64,000 bases of DNA from Anaerobacterium chartisolvens (GTDB taxonomy: Bacteria > Bacillota > Clostridia > Acetivibrionales > DSM-27016). Under the pieces are notes generated by a model, which was given only the letters and a program-made list of their open reading frames with translations, had not been told where the DNA came from and ran no database searches. Location of the stretch: positions 62,001 through 126,000 of the forward strand of contig NZ_QPJT01000007.1 in NCBI RefSeq assembly GCF_003337415.1, given 5' to 3'. A program made the position numbers and the translations under genes. This document shows positions 1 through 9,486 of this stretch, one piece after another. The number at the start of each line of letters is the position of its first letter. Within the stretch, counting starts at the first letter, position 1.

Positions 1-2086
1 ATATCTCCTCTGTTATAAACGGCATATACGGATGCAGAAGCTTCATGGAGCTGCCCAGAACATAATTTAAAACAAACTGCGCCTCAAGCCTTGCCGCGCT
101 TTCACTGTCGTACAGCCTTGGCTTTACCAGCTCAATATACCAGTCGCAAAACTCTTCCCATATAAACTCATACACCTTTTGCAGAGCTATTCCCAGCTCA
201 AACCGTTCAAGGTTTTCCGTTACCTCCTTTATAAGAGTGTTTACCCTGCTCAATATCCACTTGTCGGCAGAGGTAAGTCTTGAAGGGTCCACCTTGGAAA
301 AATCCAAACCCTCCTCAAAGTTCATTAAAACAAACCTTGACGCGTTCCATATTTTGTTTGCAAAATTCCTGCTTGACTCAATTTTATCGGTTGAAAACCT
401 CAAATCATTTCCGGGAGAGTTGCCTATGCTAATCGCAAACCTAAGAGCGTCGGTGCCGTATTGCTCTATAACGTCAAGCGGATCAATCCCGTTCCCCAGC
501 GACTTGCTCATCTTCCGCCCCTGCGCGTCTCTCACAAGCCCGTGTATCAGCACATGCTTAAACGGCTCCTTTTCCATATGCTCCACACCTGAAAAAATCA
601 TCCTTGCCACCCAGAAAAATATTATGTCGTAACCCGTTACCAGCACATCGGTGGGATAGAAATATTTCAGATCCTCGGTATTTTCAGGCCAGCCAAGGGT
701 AGAAAACGGCCACAGTGCGGAGCTGAACCATGTGTCAAGGGTATCAGCATCCTGCTGAATTCTGCTGCTTCCGCATTTTGGGCATACATCGGGCATGTCG
801 CTCTCCACCATCATATTCCCGCACTCAAGGCAGTAGTATGCCGGAATCCTGTGTCCCCACCAAAGCTGTCTTGAAATACACCAGTCCTGTATATTTTCCA
901 TCCAGTTAAAATAAATTTTTGAAAACCTGTCGGGAACAAACCTGACAGTACCGTTTTTTACAACCTCAATAGCGGGCTCCGCAAGAGGCTTCATTTTAAC
1001 ATACCACTGCTTGGATATTAAAGGCTCTACCACCGTGCTGCATCTCTGGCAGGTTCCTACATTGTGGGTATGCGGCTGTACCTTCACCAGCAAATCCAGC
1101 TCCTTTAAGTCCTCTACAATGCGGCCTCTGGCCTCATACCTGTCCATGCCGGCATATTGTCCAGCTTCCTCATTCATTCTTCCCTTGTCAGTCATAACTC
1201 TTATCTGCTTTAAGCCGTGCCTCAAGCCAACCTCAAAGTCATTGGGGTCATGGGCGGGTGTTATTTTAACTACTCCCGTTCCAAAGTCCTTCTCTACATA
1301 GCTGTCCGCAATAACAGGTATTTCCCTGTTAATCAGCGGAAGAACTACCTTTTTACCGACAAGATGACTGTATCTTTCATCCTCGGGATGAACTGCAACC
1401 GCTGTATCTCCCAGCATTGTTTCAGGTCTTGTTGTAGCTATTACAACATATTCCCCCGTGTCCTTAACAGGATATCTTATATGCCAGAAGCTGCCCTCCT
1501 TCTCCTCATACTCAACCTCAATGTCTGAAATAGAGGTATTACAGCTCGGGCACCAGTTTGTAATTCTCTCTCCCCTGTATATAAGGCCCTTTTTATACAG
1601 TCTCAAGAACACTTCCTTTACCGCCTCCGACAGCCCTTCATCCATTGTAAACCTTTCACGCTGCCAATCGCACGAGCTGCCCAGCTTTTTAAGCTGGTTG
1701 ACAATTCTTCCTCCATAGAGCGTTTTCCACTCCCACGCCCTTTCAAGGAATTTTTCCCTTCCCAGCATATCCTTTGTAAGTCCTTCCTTAGCCATGGCAT
1801 CAACAATTTTCGCCTCTGTGGCTATGCTGGCATGATCGGTGCCGGGGAGCCACAGCGTACTGTAGCCCTGCATCCTTTTCCATCTTATAAGAATGTCCTG
1901 CAGGGTATTGTCAAGAGCATGGCCCATGTGGAGCTGGCCTGTTATGTTTGGAGGCGGAATCACTATTGTAAACGGCTTTTTATTTTCATCGGCCTGCGCA
2001 TGAAAATAGCCTTTATTTGTCCATTCCTCATAGAGCCTGTCTTCAACCTGCTTTGGGTCATAAGTTTTAGCTATATTTTTGTCCAT
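1..2086 (-). CDS. valS: Valyl-tRNA synthetase, 3' end beyond window
   Basis: Charges tRNA-Val with valine in the cytosol. The reading frame starts at the ATG complementary to 2084-2086, with an ACGGAGGAGA ribosome site just upstream, and stays open to the left edge, giving about 695 residues of a protein usually near 880. Class I synthetase signatures are visible: the [14 protein letters not shown] form of the HIGH motif near residue 45, and KMSKSLGN (KMSKS motif) near residue 520. CPxC-type cysteine pairs (WCPSCN, CLECGN with CPKCG) and the editing-domain stretch [13 protein letters not shown] lie between them. It follows the small membrane protein and the T-box leader on the same strand, so valine starvation should raise its expression. 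The anticodon-binding and coiled-coil C-terminal parts are partly or wholly outside the window. Confidence 0.97.
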   Translation of the reverse strand, partial: MDKNIAKTYDPKQVEDRLYEEWTNKGYFHAQADENKKPFTIVIPPPNITGQLHMGHALDNTLQDILIRWKRMQGYSTLWLPGTDHASIATEAKIVDAMAKEGLTKDMLGREKFLERAWEWKTLYGGRIVNQLKKLGSSCDWQRERFTMDEGLSEAVKEVFLRLYKKGLIYRGERITNWCPSCNTSISDIEVEYEEKEGSFWHIRYPVKDTGEYVVIATTRPETMLGDTAVAVHPEDERYSHLVGKKVVLPLINREIPVIADSYVEKDFGTGVVKITPAHDPNDFEVGLRHGLKQIRVMTDKGRMNEEAGQYAGMDRYEARGRIVEDLKELDLLVKVQPHTHNVGTCQRCSTVVEPLISKQWYVKMKPLAEPAIEVVKNGTVRFVPDRFSKIYFNWMENIQDWCISRQLWWGHRIPAYYCLECGNMMVESDMPDVCPKCGSSRIQQDADTLDTWFSSALWPFSTLGWPENTEDLKYFYPTDVLVTGYDIIFFWVARMIFSGVEHMEKEPFKHVLIHGLVRDAQGRKMSKSLGNGIDPLDVIEQYGTDALRFAISIGNSPGNDLRFSTDKIESSRNFANKIWNASRFVLMNFEEGLDFSKVDPSRLTSADKWILSRVNTLIKEVTENLERFELGIALQKVYEFIWEEFCDWYIELVKPRLYDSESAARLEAQFVLNYVLGSSMKLLHPYMPFITEEI

Positions 2087-2105
2087 AAAATCTCCTCCGT
2101 TTATT

Positions 2106-2348
2106 TTATTTGAACGCAATAAATGCAAGTATAAATCCCGGAAGCGCAATAAGCATTCCCAGCATTTTTAAATTTACCACTGCCTTATCGAACTGATAGC
2201 TTTTAATTTGCTCCTCATTCATCTCATCCCTAAATTCCACCTTTACGCCGGCTGCCAGATTGTATTTCCTTACTATGCCGGGAGCCATAAATACCACAAA
2301 GACTCCCGGTATGATAAATAAAAACATAAGGATTTTCAGTATTAGCAT
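2106..2348 (-). CDS. Small two-helix membrane protein in the valS leader transcript
   Basis: An 80-residue protein that I do not recognise. It has two hydrophobic segments, residues 1-22 ([20 protein letters not shown]) and about 60-78 ([20 protein letters not shown]). They are separated by a charged soluble loop with the stretch [16 protein letters not shown], so both ends probably sit in the cytoplasmic membrane. GAAAGGAGT lies at good distance before the ATG. It sits between the T-box terminator and valS, with only 19 bp to the valS start, so it should be co-transcribed with valS under tRNA-Val control. Whether it has anything to do with translation or amino acid supply is unknown. Confidence 0.75.
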   Translation of the reverse strand: MLILKILMFLFIIPGVFVVFMAPGIVRKYNLAAGVKVEFRDEMNEEQIKSYQFDKAVVNLKMLGMLIALPGFILAFIAFK

Positions 2349-2377
2349 AATTTATACTCCTTTCAAAAATACGTCAT

Positions 2378-2728
2378 AAAAGCCCTTCATCCAAAATTTG
2401 GACGAAGGGCTTAAATCCGCGGTACCACCAAAGTTCCCCATTGCAGGGGCAGCTCAAAACCTGCTTATACGGAATATATTGCATAAACAGACCGTTATAA
2501 CGGTCGGAACCCGCCGACAGCCTAATCTCTAAAGCCGTCGCCCCCATAAAATACGGGGCACACAATCCCAGAGCATTTCAGCCGCAGAGCTCATAAGCTA
2601 CCTTCGACAGCCTGTTTCCTGGGAGAACTTACACCCGGTGGATCTCCCTCTCTGTTGGCCATTACTGCCTACTCCTCTTACTCATCGCTTTTTATATATT
2701 ATGATTTATAGATGCCTGATATTTATTA
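2378..2728 (-). promoter_or_regulatory. T-box riboswitch leader, tRNA-Val responsive
   Basis: The minus strand carries the T-box core TGGTGGTACCGCGG (complement of 2417-2430). It is followed by a terminator hairpin (2381-2412, arms AGCCCTTC / GAAGGGCT) and a U-run, just before the 80-residue gene and valS. Upstream lie the Stem I landmarks GAGAGGGAGA and a 3' side reading GAAG-GTA-GCTTAT. Its GTA (2599-2601) is the best specifier codon and encodes valine, agreeing with the downstream gene. Uncharged tRNA-Val should stabilise the antiterminator. The specifier was assigned by eye, without folding. Confidence 0.93.
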
Positions 2729-2732
2729 TATG

Positions 2733-2761
2733 ATGATATCTTAATTTTTTATCAGTGTCAA
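2733..2761 (-). promoter_or_regulatory. Sigma-A type promoter of the T-box/valS transcript
   Basis: On the minus strand there is a perfect TTGACA (2756-2761), a 17-bp spacer and TATCAT (2733-2738). A TATAAT occurs 8 bp further on but at too long a spacing. The start would fall near 2726, just before Stem I of the leader. Confidence 0.65.
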
Positions 2762-2766
2762 GAAAA

Positions 2767-2800
2767 AATATAAGAGGCAGAATTGATTCTTAATCCGCCT
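2767..2800 (-). terminator. Probable terminator after the GH120 gene
   Basis: Downstream of the GH120 stop the minus strand reads AGGC, a short interval, AGAAT-CA-ATTCT and GCCT, followed by a U-rich run. It would separate the xyloside operon from the valS promoter, which starts in the same interval. The stem is interrupted, so confidence is moderate. Confidence 0.45.
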
Positions 2801-2805
2801 GCATT

Positions 2806-4773
2806 TTATTTATATTCCGCCACTTTAATTTTTTGAAGTCCACCTGTAATTCCCTCAAAAGGCCCTGCTGTAATCCCTCCTGCCGGGCGCAAATTTCCGT
2901 AGAAATCATTTTCAACGCACAAAGGTGTCCCGTCAGGATTTTCAAAAGGCAGCTCAGGCTCAAAGGCAATTCCTAAAAAGCCTGTCGTAACGGTTGCAGT
3001 GTGAACCTCTCCCAGCTTGTCACCAAAATCAAATGACAAATAGATGCCGTCAGCTTCATTCACAAGCTTTATCTGTGGCCTCATATCAGGATATTCCACC
3101 GAACCGGCCTCTTTTCTGAACGGCTTTGCATCGTGGAAGTAAATATTGGAACCGCAGTACATAGGAAGGCGCACATTTGCAAAGGAGTCTACCGAGAACA
3201 GATCCCTGCTCCAGTCTTCATCCCCCGAAGGGCATTCGTCATAGAGTGCAAGCCCCTTGAGGACGCTTCCGTCCTCCTGAAGCTTCACCTCTGTATGAAG
3301 CCAGCAGTCAACATCTATTTTCGTTTCCCTTTCTTCATTCTCAGGCAGCGTTCCTGTAAAGATATTGTTATAATACCTGTTGTCGCCTCCAAGAATTGTC
3401 ATCAGACCATGAACACCGGTTTCATGCGCATAGTGGTATGGTGTAAATCGGTTGGTAACTCTGGCCCAGCTTATAAAGCCTCCAAACAGGTTATTAACAT
3501 ACGCGCCGCCCTGAGACATATCCCGTATATTCTTCATGGAAAGCATAATGTTATTATCAACCAGATACGGGCCGTGGCTTACCTCCACAAAAAGGTCCTC
3601 TGTATCGTTATCATACAGCAAATTCCCAGAAATACGCGTGCCCTGAGCCTGCCAGTCCATCCACAGTCCGCGGTCGCAGTTATGAATGTGGTTGCCGCGA
3701 ATCTGGCAGTCTAAAGAAGCATGGAGCTTGATTCCCGCTACCTCCGCCCCATTAAACATCCTCTTATGATGAATATTGTAAATGTAATTATCGTATATTT
3801 CGCTGAACACCTCTCCCAAATGCCCGCATATACCCGTTTGCTCACAGTCATGTATTACATTGCCCCGTACAATATGGGAACCTATATTTTCCTTGCTCCA
3901 TCCTATACGTATTGCATTGAAAATAACATCCCTTTCTCGCTGTGTCCCCTGCTTTGTTGCTATAGTTGTCCATTCATTATGCCCGGTGGTAATTTCTTTT
4001 CCGAGGCTTATACCCGAATTCTTGGCATTGCTGATTTCATTGTTTTCAATGATCCAGCCCTTACTCCAGTGCGGGCCTATCAAGCCTTCCTGCAATGCGG
4101 TGGGAGGCGCCCAGTTGGGAGCTGCCATTGTCAAATGAAAGCCGCTGACGGTAATATAGTTAATGCCCGTTTTTTCGGGCCAGAAGCAAAACCTGCGTGC
4201 AGTGATTTCGATTGTATTCCCGGAAGGGTCAAATTGCCCGAAATTTGCATAAATAACGGTATTTTCATCATCTACTTCACAATACCAGCAATGCAACGAC
4301 CATTCAGGTTCTCTGGCCTCATTAAAGGGCACCGGGTTCATGACTGCGTCAAGAGTTGCTGCTTCAAACATTGATTTCCCATTTATATATACCTCTCCCA
4401 GGTGGAAAACTCTATCCTGATTTATAAACCAGTCGCCCCAGACAATTTCTTTATATGGATTAAAATCACCGAAGAAGGAGTTGGGGATTACAGTCTTATA
4501 AACATTGCCATTTTCCTTTATCCATCCGGCAACCTCCTCTCCTCCTGAGATTATAACCTTCTCTCCGGGCGCCGCTTTATAAGTAATCCTTTTATCATCG
4601 CCTTCTCCTCCATTTTTGGGATTTACGTATTCGCGGTAAATACCCTCATGGACAGTTACAGTATCTCCCGCCTTAGCAAGATCCGCGGCCCTCTGGATGG
4701 TCCTAAAGGGCCTTGTCAGAGAACCTGCCCAACTGTCGCACCCGACGGTTGAAACGTGAAAATGATTTCCCAC
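2806..4773 (-). CDS. GH120-type beta-xylosidase, cytoplasmic
   Basis: Probably releases xylose from short xylo-oligosaccharides inside the cell. The 655-residue protein has the parallel beta-helix layout of GH120 and matches, from memory, the Thermoanaerobacterium saccharolyticum XylC pattern through most of its length: VHEGxYREWV-like start, WAPPTA, GLIGPHWSKGWIIE, SHGPYLVDNN. The expected nucleophile Asp373 lies in WMDWQAQGTR and the acid/base Glu397 in LFVEVSHGP. There is no signal peptide, as expected for an enzyme fed by an importer. It starts at GTG behind AAGGAGG; the next upstream ATG choices lack such a site. It is last in the minus-strand operon regulator-permease-permease-binding protein-GH43-GH120. 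Exact substrate is inferred from the family. Confidence 0.88.
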   Translation of the reverse strand: MGNHFHVSTVGCDSWAGSLTRPFRTIQRAADLAKAGDTVTVHEGIYREYVNPKNGGEGDDKRITYKAAPGEKVIISGGEEVAGWIKENGNVYKTVIPNSFFGDFNPYKEIVWGDWFINQDRVFHLGEVYINGKSMFEAATLDAVMNPVPFNEAREPEWSLHCWYCEVDDENTVIYANFGQFDPSGNTIEITARRFCFWPEKTGINYITVSGFHLTMAAPNWAPPTALQEGLIGPHWSKGWIIENNEISNAKNSGISLGKEITTGHNEWTTIATKQGTQRERDVIFNAIRIGWSKENIGSHIVRGNVIHDCEQTGICGHLGEVFSEIYDNYIYNIHHKRMFNGAEVAGIKLHASLDCQIRGNHIHNCDRGLWMDWQAQGTRISGNLLYDNDTEDLFVEVSHGPYLVDNNIMLSMKNIRDMSQGGAYVNNLFGGFISWARVTNRFTPYHYAHETGVHGLMTILGGDNRYYNNIFTGTLPENEERETKIDVDCWLHTEVKLQEDGSVLKGLALYDECPSGDEDWSRDLFSVDSFANVRLPMYCGSNIYFHDAKPFRKEAGSVEYPDMRPQIKLVNEADGIYLSFDFGDKLGEVHTATVTTGFLGIAFEPELPFENPDGTPLCVENDFYGNLRPAGGITAGPFEGITGGLQKIKVAEYK

Positions 4774-4821
4774 AATAATATCCTCCTTGTAAAATATCCT
4801 TTGTTTAGTACCGCTTCAAAT

Positions 4822-5703
4822 TCATTTATCCTGCAGCATATTCCACTTCAAACCATCGGTTGAGCTTAAAAGGCCGAAGGCGGTATTATTTTCAGCATCC
4901 TCACCCATCAGGATCATAAGCCACATATCATCCTCCTTCCAGATAAATGGAGCCCCATATCTTGTTGCAATCCAATTTTGCGCTTCTATTTCTAACCTTC
5001 CCTTGAGCTCCCATGTATATAAATCATCCGATACGGCATACGCAAGGTGCTGATTCTTTAATCCTTCACTGTATATCATAGTCCATTGGTTGTCCCGATT
5101 TATAACCACAACATTTTCAACTCCATCGGGAGCATCCTTTCCAACACCGATCAGCGGCTTATCTGTCGAAAGGATATCCCATTTTCGCAAGTCGGTATCC
5201 TTTGTCACAGCATGGCCTATAAGGTTTGTATGCCCGGAATAATTTATTAAATCAGTCCCCACAAAATAGCAGTGCAGAGTATCCCCATCCACAACAAAGG
5301 TAGGGTCTATCGTTCTTTGAGCCTGATTCCACGGAAGCTCCAATGCTTCTTCCATAAAAAATTCAGGCTCCGACCACAAAATCAGATCCTGGGATTGGCT
5401 GAAGCATAGCTTTGTCGGCCTTTCGGGATATGCCTGATACGGAATAATGTACCTTCCTCCCCATAATATTACATCTCCCGGAGAAGCAAAGCCCTTCGGC
5501 GAAATGTCCCTGTCCTTGTCGAAGATTATAAAGTCCTTTGTAAAAACATGTCCTATGGACCAGTTTTCAGGCTTGCTCCAATCTTTATTTGAAAACCGTG
5601 AATAGAACAGATGATAGCCTTCTTTTGTTTTAAATACCGAAGGATCGCGAAGATTATCCGATCTTGTCCATATTGGATTTTTTAATCTATTTAAATTAAG
5701 CAT
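4822..5703 (-). CDS. GH43-like five-bladed propeller glycosidase
   Basis: Probably an intracellular beta-xylosidase or arabinofuranosidase type enzyme. The protein has the GH43 acid pattern when numbered from the upstream ATG at 5712: Asp23 in LRDPSVF near the start, Asp136 in RTIDPTFV mid-chain and Glu199 in DGVENVV. It also has repeated W/Y-rich blade motifs such as YHLFYSRF and WTMIYSEG. Two ATGs are possible. The one at 5703 is preferred because the GAGG site lies 10 bp upstream; from 5712 the site almost touches the codon. There is no signal peptide, and at 293 residues it is a catalytic domain only. It lies 48 bp before the GH120 gene and after a strong stem-loop, so the two hydrolases are likely co-expressed. 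The subfamily was not resolved. Confidence 0.75.
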   Translation of the reverse strand: MLNLNRLKNPIWTRSDNLRDPSVFKTKEGYHLFYSRFSNKDWSKPENWSIGHVFTKDFIIFDKDRDISPKGFASPGDVILWGGRYIIPYQAYPERPTKLCFSQSQDLILWSEPEFFMEEALELPWNQAQRTIDPTFVVDGDTLHCYFVGTDLINYSGHTNLIGHAVTKDTDLRKWDILSTDKPLIGVGKDAPDGVENVVVINRDNQWTMIYSEGLKNQHLAYAVSDDLYTWELKGRLEIEAQNWIATRYGAPFIWKEDDMWLMILMGEDAENNTAFGLLSSTDGLKWNMLQDK

Positions 5704-5771
5704 TGTATTCATACCTCATCTCTTAAAATATAGTTCCAGCCTTTTCTGTGCTGATCCGATTGACGTACTGT

Positions 5772-5810
5772 GGTTAAGAGCACAAGAGATTGAATCCTGT
5801 GCCCTTAACC
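5772..5810 (-). other. Strong intra-operon stem-loop between binding protein and GH43 genes
   Basis: GGTTAAGAGCACA pairs with TGTGCCCTTAACC around a loop of about 13 bases. No U-run follows on the minus strand, so it is more likely a 3' stabiliser of the binding-protein mRNA, or a partial terminator, than a full stop. Confidence 0.55.
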
Positions 5811-5837
5811 AGGTACTTCCTGCTTTATAGCACCTTT

Positions 5838-7442
5838 TTATTTGTTATAGCGGTCATAAGCAGCCTGCTCTACCTTTAAAACATCCTCAATTCCCATAGA
5901 CTTGATCTTGCTTACAAACTCATCAAATTTTTCTAAGGGCTCCTTACCCATTATGAATTTGTCTATCATCTCATCCTTATATGTCTGTATTTCAGTATAT
6001 TTGCTGTTTATAATATCCCTCTCCTCTTCCGTGAAGGAAAGCGCGGGAATAGTAGGCCTTATATATTGCTCCATATCATTTCTGTACTTGACATATTTGT
6101 CATCCATCAAAGCATCTTCATAGCCTATATCCTGCTTATAGGCCCACTCCCTGTGCCCGTAAACATTAAGCATTGACAGTATTGATCTCCCTTGCGGATC
6201 CTTCATTATGGCATCAGTATATTGAGGCTTTCCGCTTACCATGTCATAGGTCTGTCCCTCAATTCCAAAATTCATCATCAGGCTTCCTTCCTCACCATAA
6301 AAATAGTCAAAAAGCTTAACGATTTCTTCTTTATATTTGGATTTAACACTTATTGCGGTAAATCCCCTTACAGGCTGCATTTGGCTGGTAGTCATCTGTG
6401 TGCCCGTAGGTCCCTTCGGTGGCGGAACCACAACCATGCTTGCGCTGGAAGCGGGATTTGCCGCCTTTATCTGAGTTCCCAGTGAATATGCACGTGCACA
6501 GGTGTCCTGACATGCTCCTGACACCTCATTAGTTATTCTTGACAGCCATACCTTTGTGTCGTTTGTCGCATATTCAGGATCAATCAAGCCTTCGGCATAA
6601 AGCTTTCTTATATAGGTAAGAGCCTCCTTGCATCTGGGGTCGGTATACGCATACTTGACCGTATTGTCTTCTATAAAAAATTGCTCATTTGCCTCAAAGC
6701 CACTAATCCCATAGGCCTCCATAAACGCCAGGACACCTGCCTTTGTATTTCTTGTGGTATAAGGTATCTCGTCAGGCTTTCCGTTTCCATTGGGATCTTG
6801 CTCCTTAAATGCCTTTAGCATATTATACCAGTCATCCAGAGTCTCAGGCTTCTGGAGATTGAGCTTCTGCAGCCAGTCCTCACGAACCATCCACACCTTA
6901 AAGGTTCTTACTGCTCCGAGAAAAGGAAGGAAATAATTTTGGCCGTCAGTAGACCTTAAGCTCTTAATAATGTTTGGATCACTATCAAGTATCGCCTTAA
7001 GGTTGGGAGCACTTTTTTCTACATGCCGATCCAGCGGCTCAAATATGCCCTGCTCTGCCACCTTAAACATGTCATCCCTGTAAGGGCTTACAACAACATC
7101 CGGTATACTGCCTGAAGCGATTGTCACATTAAATTTCTCACGGAACTGGTCTTCCGTATTAGGCCCTGGTATAAAATCAAACGATACATTAGTCTTTTGA
7201 GTGATTTCCTTGATGATTGGCAAATCCGGACTGATTGCCTGATCAGCCGAATCCTGGAGGAACATGCTAATTTTAATTGGTTTTTCAGTTATTCCGTTCG
7301 ACACCGCTGTTTGTTGAGTCTGGTCTGAAGGCGTGGAAGACTGAGCCCCCTCATTTTTTTGTCCGCATCCTGACAGCACAGATATAACCAATGCCGCTGA
7401 TACAACTGCTGATACCGCACCTTTCCATTTTACCCTGATCAT
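5838..7442 (-). CDS. Extracellular solute-binding lipoprotein of a sugar ABC importer (LipO/YtcQ-like)
   Basis: Captures an oligosaccharide outside the membrane and hands it to the two permeases encoded just upstream. Residues 1-25 are a lipoprotein signal (MIRVKWKG, hydrophobic core, lipobox LSGC with Cys26), followed by a Gln/Ser/Thr linker. The large type-1 binding fold of 534 residues shows the motif NGNGKPDEIPYT, seen in the long YtcQ/LipO group that pairs with LplB/LplC-type permeases. Its neighbours, GH120 and GH43, suggest xylo- or arabinoxylo-oligosaccharides; that is inference. It has its own ribosome site (GAGGAGG) and a hairpin-bearing 121-bp leader after the permease. No ATPase gene is nearby, so a shared MsmK-like ATPase must serve it. 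Confidence 0.9.
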   Translation of the reverse strand: MIRVKWKGAVSAVVSAALVISVLSGCGQKNEGAQSSTPSDQTQQTAVSNGITEKPIKISMFLQDSADQAISPDLPIIKEITQKTNVSFDFIPGPNTEDQFREKFNVTIASGSIPDVVVSPYRDDMFKVAEQGIFEPLDRHVEKSAPNLKAILDSDPNIIKSLRSTDGQNYFLPFLGAVRTFKVWMVREDWLQKLNLQKPETLDDWYNMLKAFKEQDPNGNGKPDEIPYTTRNTKAGVLAFMEAYGISGFEANEQFFIEDNTVKYAYTDPRCKEALTYIRKLYAEGLIDPEYATNDTKVWLSRITNEVSGACQDTCARAYSLGTQIKAANPASSASMVVVPPPKGPTGTQMTTSQMQPVRGFTAISVKSKYKEEIVKLFDYFYGEEGSLMMNFGIEGQTYDMVSGKPQYTDAIMKDPQGRSILSMLNVYGHREWAYKQDIGYEDALMDDKYVKYRNDMEQYIRPTIPALSFTEEERDIINSKYTEIQTYKDEMIDKFIMGKEPLEKFDEFVSKIKSMGIEDVLKVEQAAYDRYNK

Positions 7443-7471
7443 AAAGATCCTCCTCCTGTTATAATCTCATA

Positions 7472-7528
7472 CATAACGCATTGGCGTTAATGTTATGAGT
7501 ATTTCTATATATCCGGTATTTAACCGGA
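7472..7528 (-). other. Two hairpins in the leader of the binding-protein gene
   Basis: On the minus strand TCCGGT pairs with ACCGGA (7512-7528), and CATAAC/GTTATG with inner AACGC/GCGTT form a second palindrome (7472-7497). Both lie between the permease stop and the binding-protein ribosome site. A closely similar arrangement precedes the binding-protein gene at 21161. Confidence 0.45.
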
Positions 7529-7563
7529 AATTTAATTCATAAAAAGCACAGCTATTTTTCTGC

Positions 7564-8442
7564 CTACCCTTTCACAGAGCCTATCATAACACCCTTAATA
7601 AAGTATTTCTGCACAAACGGGTAGACAAGCATAATGGGAATAGTGGCAACCATAATAGTGGCATACTTAATGGATTCACTGACCTGATCCGCTCCATTTA
7701 CCAGATCAACCGCCAAATCAGTAGTTTGATTCTGAATAACAATATCCCTCAAAACAATCTGGATAGGAACCAATTCCCGGTCGCGAAGATAAATCATGGC
7801 AGGAAAGTAGCTGTTCCATTGGTATACTGCATAAAACAGCCCGACAGTGACCAACCCCGGTATCGCAAGCGGGAGAATGATTATAAAAAGCGTCTGCAGG
7901 TGGTTGCACCCGTCTAGGGCTGCCGATTCCTCCATTTCATAGGGTATTTGCTCAAAAAAGGTTTTGAGAATTATCAGATTAAAGGATGATACCGCTGTAG
8001 GCAGCAATATGGCCCATACAGTATTGTACATGCCCAGTTCCCGTACAACAAGAAATGTCGGTATCATTCCCGCACTAAATAGCATGGCTATTACAACAAG
8101 CTTTGTAAGGAAATTCTTCCCGGGGAAGTACCTTCTGGACAAGGGATATGCCCCGAGAATGCTCATTAAAAGACTTATAAGTGTTCCTGAAGCAGTGTAA
8201 AAAATTGTGTTCATATAGGATCTGCCAATCATAGGATATGCGAGAACCCTTTTATAGGCTTCCAAATTAAAGCCCATAGGAATAATTCCAACCTTGCCCT
8301 GCGCCAGAAATGCGTAGCTGCTCAATGATGCCGCCAATACATACAACACGGGATACAAAGCAACAATCATGCAAACAATGAGTATAGTGTAGTTAATACA
8401 TTGAAATAATATCCTGCTTTTTTTTTCCTTTATAGTTTTCAC
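7564..8442 (-). CDS. Sugar ABC transporter permease, LplC/YtcP type
   Basis: One of two membrane channel subunits of the xyloside importer. It has about six hydrophobic segments, beginning with ILFQCINYTILIVCMIVALYP, and the EAA loop EESAALDGCNHLQTLFIIILP that contacts the ATPase. The C-terminal ending PFVQKYFIKGVMIGSVKG is typical of the LplC group. The start is taken as the GTG at 8442, placed 9 bp after GGGAGGG. An in-frame ATG at 8466 would overlap the preceding gene and lacks a site. It is 17 bp downstream of the partner permease, so co-translation is likely. Confidence 0.9.
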   Translation of the reverse strand: MKTIKEKKSRILFQCINYTILIVCMIVALYPVLYVLAASLSSYAFLAQGKVGIIPMGFNLEAYKRVLAYPMIGRSYMNTIFYTASGTLISLLMSILGAYPLSRRYFPGKNFLTKLVVIAMLFSAGMIPTFLVVRELGMYNTVWAILLPTAVSSFNLIILKTFFEQIPYEMEESAALDGCNHLQTLFIIILPLAIPGLVTVGLFYAVYQWNSYFPAMIYLRDRELVPIQIVLRDIVIQNQTTDLAVDLVNGADQVSESIKYATIMVATIPIMLVYPFVQKYFIKGVMIGSVKG

Positions 8443-8459
8443 TAAAATAAACCCTCCCA

Positions 8460-9440
8460 TCACCATAAACTCGTATCGGTATATTTTTTGGCAAGCTTGT
8501 TCGCCGCAATAATTAGTATCAACGCTATTACAGACTGGAAAAAGCCAACAGCAGAAGCAAAGCTATAATCTCCGTTGAGTATGCCGCGCCGATAAACATA
8601 CGTGCTGATGACATCAGCAGTTGAATATACGCTTGGATTATACAGCAGGATTATAGACTCGTATCCTACCTCCAGAAGATTTCCCAGCCGTATGAGAAGC
8701 AATATGACTATGGTTGGTGAAATTCCCGGAAGCGTAATATGCCATAGCTGCTTCCACCTTCCGGCTCCGTCTATATTGGAAGCTTCATATAATTCAGGGC
8801 TTATTCCTGTAAGTGAAGCAAGATATATAATCGCATTATATCCTGTTGTTTGCCATATTACCATAAAAGTATATATCAGCCAAAAGTATGAAGGCTCTGT
8901 CAAAAAATTAACCTTTTCCATTCCCAGTCTCGATATAACACTGTTCACAAGGCCTGTGGTGGGAGACAGGAAAACAACTACAATGCCCACCACAACTACG
9001 CTTGATATAAAGTTTGGCAGGTAGGTTACCGACTGCACCAATCTTTTAAATTTAGAAGATCCTAATTCATTAAGCAGCAGAGCGAGAATAATGGGAGCCG
9101 TAAATCCTAATAACAATTGAAAAAAGTTAATAGCCAGAGTATTCCTTATTAATCTCCAGAAGAAAACAGAATTTAAAAACTGCTGAAAATACTCAAATCC
9201 AACCCATTTGCTGCCTATTAGTCCCAGCGCGGGCTGATATTTCTTTATAGATATAATAAATGCTCCTATTAATGGAATGTAGCGAAAAACAAGGTAATAG
9301 ACAAATACCGGGAAAAACATTAATAACAAGGGGTAGCTATATTTCAATGACTTCCATTTCCTTGATTTTTTATTCGGATTTTTACCCGGCGCTTTATTCA
9401 GCTTTACTTTTGGTGTAGTAGAAGCAGGTGTGTTTTGCAA
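8460..9440 (-). CDS. Sugar ABC transporter permease, LplB/YteP type
   Basis: Partner channel subunit and first gene of the xyloside operon after its promoter. A basic N-terminus rich in Lys (residues 10-32) is followed by the first helix YPLLLMFFPVFVYYLVFRYIP, characteristic of LplB/YteP proteins. The EAA loop reads YEASNIDGAGRWKQLWHITLP. The start is a TTG at 9440 preceded by GGGGGA; no ATG in frame has a better site. Expression should respond to the membrane AraC-type regulator encoded just upstream. Confidence 0.9.
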   Translation of the reverse strand: MQNTPASTTPKVKLNKAPGKNPNKKSRKWKSLKYSYPLLLMFFPVFVYYLVFRYIPLIGAFIISIKKYQPALGLIGSKWVGFEYFQQFLNSVFFWRLIRNTLAINFFQLLLGFTAPIILALLLNELGSSKFKRLVQSVTYLPNFISSVVVVGIVVVFLSPTTGLVNSVISRLGMEKVNFLTEPSYFWLIYTFMVIWQTTGYNAIIYLASLTGISPELYEASNIDGAGRWKQLWHITLPGISPTIVILLLIRLGNLLEVGYESIILLYNPSVYSTADVISTYVYRRGILNGDYSFASAVGFFQSVIALILIIAANKLAKKYTDTSLW

Positions 9441-9486
9441 GATTCATCCCCCATTCAGATTTGTTCTTGTGGTTCACTATAGCTTC

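Noticed and set aside
3133-4374. Long open frames on the plus strand opposite the GH120 gene
   Set aside because: They lie fully antisense to a well-supported enzyme gene and have no ribosome sites and no recognisable products.
7472-7497. Catabolite (cre) site in the AACGC/GCGTT palindrome
   Set aside because: It lacks the central CG pattern of the cre consensus TGNAANCGNTNNCA and is better read as a hairpin.
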